Source of the DNA: Bacilli bacterium
Lineage (GTDB): Bacteria > Bacillota_I > Bacilli_A > RF39 > UBA660
NCBI GenBank assembly: GCA_900769695.1
Contig: CAAGHO010000026.1
Coordinates: 1 to 10,843 of the forward strand
DNA: 10,843 nt
Direction of reading: 5' to 3'
The notes below the pieces were generated by a model that did not search any database, was not told the origin of the DNA, and worked only from the letters and a program-made list of their open reading frames with translations. Position 1 is the stretch's first letter. Each line of letters begins with the position of its first letter. Both the position numbers and the translations under genes were made by a program. Below are positions 1 through 6,255 of the stretch, one piece after another.

Positions 1-588
1 AATATAGATGATTATCGTAGTAATAAAAAAGTAAGTAAAAAATTAGTTTTAAAGAAAAGCGTTAAAAATTTCTTTAATAGATGTTTAGTTGTAATTATAA
101 TTGTTTTACTTTCAATGATAGTAATTAAAAAAAATCCTAGTTTTAAGAATAAAATTATAAAGTATGTTTATGAAGAAAATATTAATTTCACAAAATTAAA
201 GAATATTTATGATAAATATTTTGGAAAGATATTATCTATTGATAAAGTAGTACCAAAAGAAGAAAAAGTATTCAATGAAAAATTAAGTTATAGTAAAGCT
301 AGTGTTTATAAAGATGGAGTAGAGTTAAAAGTAGATGATAATTATTTAGTACCTAATTTGGAAAGTGGAATAGTAGTTTTTATGGGAGATAAAGAAGGTT
401 ATGGTAATACTATAATTATTGAACAAATTAATGGAATTGATGTTTGGTATTCAAATATTAATACAAATGATATTAAACTTTATGATTATATAGAAAAAGG
501 AAAGCTTTTAGGTGAAGTTAAGGGTCAAAAAATGTATATGGTTTTTCAAAAAGATGGGAAAGTTTTAAATTATAAAGACTATATCTAA
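1..588 (+). CDS. spoIVFA: SpoIVFA-like sporulation membrane protein with degenerate LytM/M23 domain (5' partial)
   Basis: The frame is open from the first base, so the gene begins upstream of the window; 195 residues are visible. An ATG at 115 falls inside a hydrophobic segment (visible residues about 28-42, CLVVIIIVLLSMIVI) and is not the start. The order is a basic cytoplasmic tail, one membrane segment, a linker, then a C-terminal beta-rich domain (about residues 120-195) with the LytM pattern GIVVFMGDKEGYGNTIIIEQ...GKLLGEV. The zinc-binding histidines of active M23 peptidases are absent, as in SpoIVFA. In the known family, SpoIVFA sits in the outer forespore membrane and holds SpoIVFB inactive until it is cleaved by SpoIVB. 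The next gene overlaps its end and encodes the M50 protease, which is the classical spoIVF operon order and the strongest support for the name. Confidence 0.8.
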   Translation, partial: NIDDYRSNKKVSKKLVLKKSVKNFFNRCLVVIIIVLLSMIVIKKNPSFKNKIIKYVYEENINFTKLKNIYDKYFGKILSIDKVVPKEEKVFNEKLSYSKASVYKDGVELKVDDNYLVPNLESGIVVFMGDKEGYGNTIIIEQINGIDVWYSNINTNDIKLYDYIEKGKLLGEVKGQKMYMVFQKDGKVLNYKDYI

Positions 589-1333
589 GTATATTTATGT
601 TAGTCCATTACTTTTTTTATTCGCATTACTTGCTTTTCTAATAGGGGCTTTTATACCATTTATTATCCTTTTTTCTTTAATTGTAGTTCATGAGTTAGGT
701 CATTTTTTAACCGCAATCATTTTAAAAATAAAACCAGATAAAATTTATATTTATCCATTTGGAGGAATTTCAAGATTTGATATATCTCTAAATGAAGATT
801 TATTAAAAGAATTTATTGTTTTAGTAATGGGACCATTGGTCCAATTTATTTTTTCTATAATTCTAACAAATATTAATTTTTTTAGTCATTATAAAGATTT
901 AATTACTATTTATAATTATACAATTTTAGGATTTAACTTATTACCAATTTATCCATTAGATGGAGGAAAACTTGTAAATATTTTATTATCTTCGAAATTG
1001 TCTTTTAAAAAAAGTCTAAGTGTTACTTTGATAATTTCCTATTTGACGGTATTTATTTTTGGAATATATTTTATGTATAAAGATATTTCTTTAAATATAA
1101 TTATTATTGTTAGTTTCTTATTGTATAAAGTAGGGTATGAATGGAAAAATAAAAAATATATGATGGATAAGTTTTTACTGGAAAGATATCTTTATAAATA
1201 TAAATTTAAGAAGAGAAAAGAAGTAACTGATTTTGGAGAATTTATGAGAAATTATAATCATTTAGTTAAAAAGAATGGAAAATACTATACAGAAAAAGAA
1301 ATTTTATCAAAGAAATTTAATAATAAGTGTTGA
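569..1333 (+). CDS. spoIVFB: SpoIVFB-like site-2 (M50) intramembrane metalloprotease, non-canonical start
   Basis: A polytopic membrane protease that in sporulating Bacillota cleaves pro-sigma-K in the mother cell. The frame is open from 569 after a stop at 566-568. The zinc motif HELGH is at 689-703 and the second motif, IYPLDGG, carries its Asp at 959-961. Counting from 569 gives HELGH at residues 41-45 and Asp131, close to His43/Glu44/His47/Asp137 of Bacillus subtilis SpoIVFB. Total length is 254 residues with several hydrophobic segments, then a charged C-terminal tail. No ATG, GTG or TTG lies in frame before the active site; the first ATG (827) would delete HELGH. The likely starts are ATT 569 or ATA 572, 6-9 bases after the purine-rich GGGAAAG, overlapping the end of spoIVFA and so probably translationally coupled to it. 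A sequencing error at the junction is the alternative explanation. Confidence 0.82.
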   Translation: MIKTISKYIYVSPLLFLFALLAFLIGAFIPFIILFSLIVVHELGHFLTAIILKIKPDKIYIYPFGGISRFDISLNEDLLKEFIVLVMGPLVQFIFSIILTNINFFSHYKDLITIYNYTILGFNLLPIYPLDGGKLVNILLSSKLSFKKSLSVTLIISYLTVFIFGIYFMYKDISLNIIIIVSFLLYKVGYEWKNKKYMMDKFLLERYLYKYKFKKRKEVTDFGEFMRNYNHLVKKNGKYYTEKEILSKKFNNKC

Positions 1334-1359
1334 CTTTTAAAAAAATGCTGTGCTATAAT
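1330..1359 (+). promoter_or_regulatory. Promoter for the tRNA-Ala transcript
   Basis: TTGACT (1330-1335) is followed after 18 bases by TATAAT (1354-1359), with an upstream TGC giving an extended -10. The -35 overlaps the TGA stop of spoIVFB. The tRNA begins 26 bases after the -10. Confidence 0.75.
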
Positions 1360-1385
1360 CTTATTACTGACTGAGGTTAGTAGAT

Positions 1386-1461
1386 GGGGCATTAGCTCAG
1401 CTGGGAGAGCGTCACGTTTGCACCGTGAAGGTCAGCGGTTCGATCCCGCTATGCTCCACCA
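1386..1461 (+). tRNA. tRNA-Ala (anticodon TGC)
   Basis: The cloverleaf folds by eye. The acceptor GGGGCAT (1386-1392) pairs with ATGCTCC (1451-1457). The anticodon stem TCACG/CGTGA encloses the loop TTTGCAC, with anticodon TGC at 1419-1421. The T arm has GGTTCGATCC-type loop sequence. Discriminator A and an encoded CCA (1459-1461) complete the 3' end. Confidence 0.97.
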
Positions 1462-1471
1462 TTTTGAATTT

Positions 1472-1499
1472 AACGTTGAGAAATCGACGTTTTTATTTT
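1472..1499 (+). terminator. Intrinsic terminator between the two tRNAs
   Basis: AACGTTGA (1472-1479) pairs with TCGACGTT (1484-1491), 8 bp with one G-U, around a GAAA tetraloop, followed by a T-rich run TTTATTTTA. It sits only 5 bases before tRNA-Thr, so it could instead be a processing spacer with partial read-through. Confidence 0.6.
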
Positions 1500-1503
1500 A
1501 TCT

Positions 1504-1577
1504 GCCGATTTAGTTTAGTGGTAAAACAGATCCTTGGTAAGGATCAGAGACAAGTTCAATTCTTGTAATCGGCACCA
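1504..1577 (+). tRNA. tRNA-Thr (anticodon GGT)
   Basis: The acceptor GCCGATT (1504-1510) pairs perfectly with AATCGGC (1567-1573). The D stem is GTTT/AAAC. The anticodon stem GATCC/GGATC encloses TTGGTAA, with anticodon GGT at 1536-1538. The T stem is ACAAG/CTTGT with loop TTCAATT. CCA is encoded at 1575-1577. No separate promoter fits between it and tRNA-Ala, so it probably shares that transcript. Confidence 0.95.
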
Positions 1578-1617
1578 ATGGCGAATCTGTTCGAACTATT
1601 CGAACTTTGATATATAG

Positions 1618-1649
1618 AATCAATCAGAAATGATTGATTTTTTCGTTTT
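1618..1649 (+). terminator. Intrinsic terminator after the tRNA pair
   Basis: AATCAATCA (1618-1626) and TGATTGATT (1631-1639) form a perfect 9-bp stem with a GAAA loop, followed by a T-rich tract. It ends the tRNA transcription unit. Confidence 0.8.
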
Positions 1650-1679
1650 ATAAGAAAAAATCATAGAAAGGTGGTATCT

Positions 1680-1952
1680 ATGATTAAGTTTATTAAAAAA
1701 GAAATAGAGATTGAAGAATCTTTAAAACAACGAATAATGATTATATGTGATTTTTGTAATACTACACCAACTATTATAAACGGAAGTATTAGAAAGATAG
1801 ACAAAACTAATCTTACTTATATTGAACCACATAGAATTATTATTAAAGATAATTTATATCTTGCTTTTAATTATTCTAATGAAATCTATATTCAAAATTT
1901 AGGCAAGAAGATTAAATTAACAGAACTTGAAAACTATATAAAACAAGTGTAG
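1680..1952 (+). CDS. Hypothetical protein, 90 residues
   Basis: I do not recognise this protein. The ATG at 1680 is chosen because AGGTGG (1669-1674) lies 5 bases upstream as Shine-Dalgarno; a GTG in frame at 1671 is part of that ribosome binding site. It has no membrane segment or signal peptide. There is one CDFC pair (Cys23, Cys26), too little for a zinc-finger call. The middle alternates short hydrophobic and polar stretches (HRIIIKDNLYLAFNYSNEIYI), suggesting a beta-rich fold, and it ends in a charged helix. It is the first gene after the tRNA terminator, at or near the left edge of the mobile element. No convincing promoter is visible, so its expression is uncertain. Confidence 0.6.
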   Translation: MIKFIKKEIEIEESLKQRIMIICDFCNTTPTIINGSIRKIDKTNLTYIEPHRIIIKDNLYLAFNYSNEIYIQNLGKKIKLTELENYIKQV

Positions 1953-1992
1953 GACTTGATTTTATAAGCATAGAAATTAAAATATGAAGAAA

Positions 1993-2021
1993 TTGACACT
2001 GATAATTTTTTTTGATATAAT
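1993..2021 (+). promoter_or_regulatory. Consensus promoter for the 187-residue gene
   Basis: TTGACA (1993-1998), a 17-base spacer and TATAAT (2016-2021) form a perfect housekeeping sigma-factor promoter, followed by AAGGGGG (2034-2040) and an ATG at 2046. Confidence 0.9.
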
Positions 2022-2045
2022 AGTCCTCAATTTAAGGGGGATATC

Positions 2046-2609
2046 ATGGAAAAGAAAGATTCTTTATTAATGTTAAAATATATGATATCAGAAGGATTTA
2101 ATCCAAATAATTATGAAAGAATATTAGAATTATTACAATCTGCACCATTATCATTATCAAAAAATTTAAAGGAATATAATCCATATTTATTATCTAAAAA
2201 AGTATTATATTCAGAATTAGATGATTATGGTATTGATGGAGCATATGGGTATTTAGAAAATAGTGAAATTGTTGTTCCAAAGACAATTGAAAATGATAAT
2301 AGATTTTTATATAGACCAGTAAAAAGATTATATCAAAAGCATAGTTATGGTACCCCATTAATCGATGAGTTCGGAGCTGTTGTCTTTCTACAAGATTCAT
2401 TAGAAGAAAATAGTGATAAAATTTATAATGCAGTTAAGAATAGTATAAATTTTAAGAATTTATACTTTGGATTTATCACAGAAATGTATCCAAAAATAGA
2501 CCATGGTGATCAAAGATTAGTATATGTATTTCATCAGTTAATGAATCAGTTAGATGGATATAAATTATCATATGAAACAATTAGTGAAGAAAATAAAAAA
2601 TTATATTAA
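2046..2609 (+). CDS. Hypothetical cargo protein, 187 residues
   Basis: I do not recognise the family. The start is secured by the strong AAGGGGG Shine-Dalgarno 5 bases upstream and a perfect promoter before it. The protein looks soluble, with no signal peptide or membrane segment. The N-terminal 50 residues are predicted helical (LLMLKYMISEGFNPNNYERILELLQ). A middle part is rich in Tyr and Gly (DDYGIDGAYGYLE). The C-terminal half mixes hydrophobic strands and helices (FGAVVFLQDS, YFGFITEMYP). It is a self-contained unit with its own promoter and terminator, directly upstream of a recombinase, the usual arrangement of a constitutively expressed accessory gene on an integrative element. No function is assigned. 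Confidence 0.72.
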   Translation: MEKKDSLLMLKYMISEGFNPNNYERILELLQSAPLSLSKNLKEYNPYLLSKKVLYSELDDYGIDGAYGYLENSEIVVPKTIENDNRFLYRPVKRLYQKHSYGTPLIDEFGAVVFLQDSLEENSDKIYNAVKNSINFKNLYFGFITEMYPKIDHGDQRLVYVFHQLMNQLDGYKLSYETISEENKKLY

Positions 2610-2622
2610 ATTAAGAAAAATT

Positions 2623-2674
2623 AGAGGTGTCAAAGACATAAAAATAGGTTAAGTGTCTTTGTCGCCTCTTTTTT
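2623..2674 (+). terminator. Strong intrinsic terminator
   Basis: AGAGGTGTCAAAGACA (2623-2638) pairs with TGTCTTTGTCGCCTCT (2654-2669): 16 positions with one G-U and one U-U mismatch, followed by a T6 run. It insulates the 187-residue gene from the recombinase. Confidence 0.88.
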
Positions 2675-2704
2675 GATAAAAAAATATGAAAGGATTTAAA
2701 TTTT

Positions 2705-3787
2705 ATGAATGAAGAAAAGAAAATCGCTGGACTTTACATTAGAGTTAGTACCGAAGACCAAGCACGAGAAGAATTTAGTTTACCAGAACAAGAAAAGCGT
2801 CTTAGAGCAATGTGTGAATATAAAGGTTATGAAATATATGATGTTTATAAAGATGCTGGTATAAGTGCTAAAACAGATAATTTAAGACCTGAATTTGAAA
2901 GATTATTACAAGATATAAGAGATAAAAAAGTAAATACAATAGTAGTTTTAAAATTAGATAGATTAACAAGAAGTGTTTATGATATGGAAGGTATAATGAA
3001 TTTTCTAGAAGAAAGTGATGCTTTTCTAGATTGTGCTAATGATGATATAAATACAACAAATGCTAATGGTAAAATGGTTGCTAGACTTTTAACTACTGTT
3101 AGTCAAAACGAAATTGAAAGAACAAGCGAAAGAACAAAGATAGGATTAACTGGTGCTATTAAAGTTGGTCATATTCCACATCATGCTCCACTTGGGTATA
3201 AACATGAAGATAAAAAATTAGTAATTGATTATGCTACAAAAGATGTAGCTATTAGAATATTTAATATGTATCATGATGGAATGACTTATCAAAAAATAAG
3301 TAATATTTTAAATGAAGAACAAGTATTAGGTAAAACTAATTGGAGGGATTCAACAATAGTTCATATATTAGAAAATCCAATTTATAAAGGAGACTTTATT
3401 CATGGTAAAAGAACTAAACATCCAACTTATTATGAAAATGTTGTAGAATCATTAGTAAGTAAAGAATATTTGGAAGAATGTCAAATACAACAGAAGAAAA
3501 ACTCTAGAAGTTATAAAAGAACACTAAACTATTTATTCTTACAAAAACTTAAATATCCTAAATGCAAAAGAATATTAGGTGGTAAAACAACTAAAAAGAA
3601 TGGTAATGTTTATTATTACTATTATTGTAATGATTATAAAATCAATATAAAAGAAAATACAATTGAAGAAGCATTTGATGAATTTATGGATTCAATAGTA
3701 GAATATGATTCTATTGTTAATCTATATTTTCTACCAATGATAAAACAAAAGGTAGAAAATCCAAAAGAAGAACTTGAAAAAAAATAA
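2705..3787 (+). CDS. Large serine recombinase, N-terminal part (frame broken at an A8 run)
   Basis: A site-specific recombinase that would integrate or excise the element. Start: AAAGGA (2689-2694) lies 10 bases before ATG 2705. The resolvase catalytic domain occupies residues about 6-150: the nucleophile Ser15 in YIRVSTEDQ with Arg13, then Asp85, Arg86 and Arg89 in LDRLTRS, and the helix QNEIERTSERTKIGL. The recombinase domain follows (about 160-260, with APLGYKHEDK and NPIYKGDFIHGKR), then a zinc-ribbon-like segment (284-311). The ribbon is abnormal: the expected CxxC...CxxC reads YPKC...CNDY, so the two outer cysteines are Tyr (Tyr284, Tyr311). The frame ends early at TAA 3785-3787 after 360 residues. 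The usual coiled-coil and C-terminal part continues in the -1 frame (next feature). No clear promoter is visible after the upstream terminator. Confidence 0.9.
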   Translation: MNEEKKIAGLYIRVSTEDQAREEFSLPEQEKRLRAMCEYKGYEIYDVYKDAGISAKTDNLRPEFERLLQDIRDKKVNTIVVLKLDRLTRSVYDMEGIMNFLEESDAFLDCANDDINTTNANGKMVARLLTTVSQNEIERTSERTKIGLTGAIKVGHIPHHAPLGYKHEDKKLVIDYATKDVAIRIFNMYHDGMTYQKISNILNEEQVLGKTNWRDSTIVHILENPIYKGDFIHGKRTKHPTYYENVVESLVSKEYLEECQIQQKKNSRSYKRTLNYLFLQKLKYPKCKRILGGKTTKKNGNVYYYYYCNDYKINIKENTIEEAFDEFMDSIVEYDSIVNLYFLPMIKQKVENPKEELEKK

Positions 3788-4638
3788 AAAATCAAAAAGA
3801 TAGGTTTACAAGAATAAGAGAAGCATATATAGAAAAAGTATTTATTCTTGATGAATATAATAAAGAACGTAAAAAGGTAGAAGAAATAATAGATAAACTA
3901 GAAGTAGAACTAAAAGAAACAGAAGTATGTGAACAATTAAAATTTACTCCCAATGATATTTTAGTTAAAAGAGATATCGATTTTATCAATTCTATCAAGT
4001 ATCCAGAAAAATATAAAAATAATACTAAATTTTGGAAAGAATATACAAGAGAAGAAAAATCAGATTTAATAATGAAATATGTAGATGAGATAGAACTTGA
4101 AGAAGTATTTAATGGTAAATGTATTCCTAAATTTATTAAGTTTAGAGAAAGTATAGCGAATGCTAGTAATGAATTATACTTTAATGGTTATTATGATAGA
4201 TATGTACCATCATTATTTGGAAATATCTATGGTAATATAAGATTTAGTGAATATCTACCTGAAGAACAAGTTGGAGAACAAATAATGAGATTAAGACAAT
4301 TTTATGATGTGGGATATTATGAAGCAACTTATAATGTTAAAAATCAAGTTTTCTATTTTAATTTTATAGAAGATAATAAAACGTTAGTAAGAGTATTTCC
4401 ACTTGAAGATTACAGAAAGATAGATCCTAACATAGAAATGGATACATATAATCTTGGAGTATTATATGTAAAAGAAGATAATGGAACGTTACTTGAACAT
4501 GTTGATGATGTGTTTAAATATATACCAGCAGAATGTGAAAGTAATGTTGTGTATAGTAAGGAACCCATATATGTAGAATCAAAACCTGTTCCTTACTATG
4601 AAGTTGAAGAAAATTCTAAAGAAGTTTCTTCATCGTAA
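3784..4638 (+). pseudogene. C-terminal part of the same serine recombinase, in the -1 frame
   Basis: Reading from 3784 in the -1 frame (KNQKDRFTRIREAYIEKVF...) gives an uninterrupted 284-codon continuation to the TAA at 4636-4638. The first part (to about 3920) is a charged coiled coil, as in large serine recombinases after the zinc ribbon. Then come the FTPNDILVKRDIDFINSI and WKEYTREEKSDLIMKYVDEIELE segments known from recombinases of this type, and a tail that includes YLPEEQVGEQIMRLRQFYDVGYYEATYN in two adjoining stretches. The ATG at 4072 is internal (Met of LIMKYVDEI) and has no ribosome binding site, so this is not an independent gene. One extra A in the run at 3777-3784 restores one open frame of about 644 codons. 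Loss by mutation, sequencing error or slippage during expression are all possible. Confidence 0.85.
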
Positions 4639-4648
4639 ATAAACGAAC

Positions 4649-4733
4649 ACGTTTTGTCGGCTATGCTGATGAAAGTGAGAAAAGTTTATTTAATAATTAT
4701 CGTGGTACGTTTTGTTGGTTTACCAATGAAAGT
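4649..4733 (+). repeat. Two imperfect direct repeats, each carrying a small hairpin
   Basis: Copies at 4649-4676 and 4707-4733 share ACGTTTTGTYGG, then 7-8 variable bases, then ATGAAAGT, with a 58-base period. In copy 1 TCGGC pairs with GCTGA, and in copy 2 TTGGT pairs with ACCAA, so the hairpin is kept while its sequence changes. They lie between the recombinase end and oriT. They may be protein-binding iterons of the relaxosome or an RNA element; function is unknown. Confidence 0.65.
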
Positions 4734-4757
4734 AGCGATAGATAATTATAAAGGATT

Positions 4758-4816
4758 CTAAGGTTTCCTTAGCCCACTGGAATTTTGGCTTTGCCGAAAT
4801 ACCTAGGGGGTTATAC
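4758..4816 (+). other. oriT: Candidate oriT of pMV158/MobV type
   Basis: A hairpin GGAATTTTGGC/GCCGAAATACC (4779-4789 and 4793-4803, TTT loop, one mismatch and one G-U) is followed by TAGGGGG/TTATAC (4804-4816). pMV158 oriT has the same order: a hairpin, then TAGTGTG/TTA with the nick between G and T. By analogy the nick is between 4810 and 4811. A second perfect hairpin CTAAGG-TTT-CCTTAG (4758-4772) lies just upstream. The site immediately precedes a MobV relaxase gene, as in that family. Confidence 0.75.
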
Positions 4817-4863
4817 ATTTTGGATAAACCTAAAATGAACTATAAAATAGGAGTGTGATTTTT

Positions 4864-6216
4864 ATGGAACTAGCATATTCAATACATTTAGGTAGTGATA
4901 AAAACAAAAAGAACTCTGTAAGAGTTAGTGCAAAGACAAATAAAAGTGGTACAACTTCAATGAGTAATAATGCTATTCAAAATGCACAACAACTTTCTAG
5001 AGTAGATAAACATAATTATAGAAAATATGATAATGAACAAGATGATATTGTAATAGTAAAAGGAACAACTTCTTTATATAATGATGTTAAGAAATTATAT
5101 TTGAAAGAGTTAGAAGAAGCAAGAATTAAGTATAATGAAAATCAAAGAGAAACAAGAAAGATAAAAAATTATTTTACTCATATTAGTAATAATTCTAAAA
5201 ATGATTTGGCTTGCGAACTTATTATTGAACTAGGTAATAAAAAATATTGGGATACAAAAGATATAGAGTTTAAGAAAAGAATGACAAGTGTATATTCTAA
5301 ACAAGTAGAAGATTTAGAATTATTAGTACCTAACTTTAAAGTTGCTTCAGCAATTATTCATTATGATGAAACAAGTCCTCATATGCATATTGTTGGAGTA
5401 CCAATTAAATATAAAAATAAAAATGGTATGGAAAAACAAGTTGGTAAGAGCTCTGTTTTTACAAAAGAATCATTAAAAACATTACAAAAGAAAATGAGAG
5501 TTCTTTGTATTGAATATTTTAATAAAGAATATAACTTAAATGATACCTTAAAACCTAAATTAAAAGGGAGAAATATAGATATAAATGTAAATGATATGGA
5601 TAACTATACCTTAATGAAAGAACTACTAGATAAGAATCAACAAAAACTAGAACAAGCAAATAAAAAATCGTTAGAACTAAAAGAAAGTACAAAAGATGTT
5701 AAAATTCTAATAAAAGATTTAAAGACTGCATTAACATCAAAAGATAAATATATCTTAAAACAAGAAGACAAAGATAAAATAATTAACTTTATTGATAAAG
5801 TAGATAAAACAAATAATGAATATCAAAATATACAAGAATTGTCTACAACATTAACTAATGTTGATGAAGAACTTAAATATAATCGTGAACAAATTAATAT
5901 ACTAACTGAAAATAATAATAGTTTAGAATTAAGAGTAGAAACACTTGATGATAAAGTAAAGACAAAAGATGATGAAATAAAAGAATTAAAAGAAGAAAAT
6001 AATGTGTTAAAAACTTCATTAGAAAATTTACAAAGACTATTTGATAAACTTATTAAATTCTTAAAAGATAGAATGTTTAATAAAAAAGAAAAAGATAAAT
6101 ATTACGATATGTCTTACGAACTATATAAAAGAGATATTATTGGTAGAGATGATATGTTAAAAATTAAAGATAATTATGATAAGAAAGATAAAAATAAAGA
6201 TGATTTGGAATTGTAG
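4864..6216 (+). CDS. mobV: MobV-family relaxase (plasmid recombination/mobilization protein)
   Basis: A 450-residue DNA relaxase that would nick oriT on one strand and pilot it into a helper conjugation channel. ATG 4864 is used because AGGAG (4849-4853) lies 10 bases upstream; a GTG at 4855 is too close to that site. Motif I is HNYRKYDN (residues 50-57), matching the HNxR motif of MobV. Motif III is HYDETSPHMH (166-175), the metal-binding HxDExxPHxH signature. After about residue 250 the protein is a long Lys/Glu-rich coiled coil (LEQANKKSLELKES, ELKEENNVLKTSLENLQRLF), as usual for Mob/Pre proteins, where it serves dimerisation and contacts with partners. It lacks any ATPase or coupling domain, so the element is mobilizable rather than self-transmissible. 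The adjoining recombinase suggests an integrative mobilizable element. Confidence 0.92.
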   Translation: MELAYSIHLGSDKNKKNSVRVSAKTNKSGTTSMSNNAIQNAQQLSRVDKHNYRKYDNEQDDIVIVKGTTSLYNDVKKLYLKELEEARIKYNENQRETRKIKNYFTHISNNSKNDLACELIIELGNKKYWDTKDIEFKKRMTSVYSKQVEDLELLVPNFKVASAIIHYDETSPHMHIVGVPIKYKNKNGMEKQVGKSSVFTKESLKTLQKKMRVLCIEYFNKEYNLNDTLKPKLKGRNIDINVNDMDNYTLMKELLDKNQQKLEQANKKSLELKESTKDVKILIKDLKTALTSKDKYILKQEDKDKIINFIDKVDKTNNEYQNIQELSTTLTNVDEELKYNREQINILTENNNSLELRVETLDDKVKTKDDEIKELKEENNVLKTSLENLQRLFDKLIKFLKDRMFNKKEKDKYYDMSYELYKRDIIGRDDMLKIKDNYDKKDKNKDDLEL

Positions 6217-6232
6217 AAAAATGTGTTATAAT
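6205..6232 (+). promoter_or_regulatory. Promoter for the NDT-like gene
   Basis: TTGGAA (6205-6210), a 16-base spacer and TATAAT (6227-6232) with TGT before it (extended -10). It overlaps the end of the relaxase gene. Confidence 0.7.
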
Positions 6233-6255
6233 ATTCAGTAAAAGAGGTGGTTTCT

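Noticed and set aside
115..588. ATG at 115 as the start of the SpoIVFA-like gene
   Set aside because: The frame is open to the window edge and the ATG lies inside the membrane segment; the gene starts upstream.
827..1333. ATG at 827 as the start of the M50 protease
   Set aside because: It would remove HELGH and the first membrane segments, which are encoded in the same frame upstream.
2194..2400. Minus-strand open frame
   Set aside because: Lies opposite a well-supported gene, with no ribosome binding site or recognisable protein; AT-rich chance frame.
3792..3998. Minus-strand open frame opposite the frameshift region
   Set aside because: Antisense to the recombinase coiled coil; low-complexity Ser/Leu/Ile composition mirrors the sense codons.
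4072..4638. Independent 188-residue gene
   Set aside because: There is no ribosome binding site, and the sequence is continuous with the recombinase C-terminal region in the same frame back to 3784.
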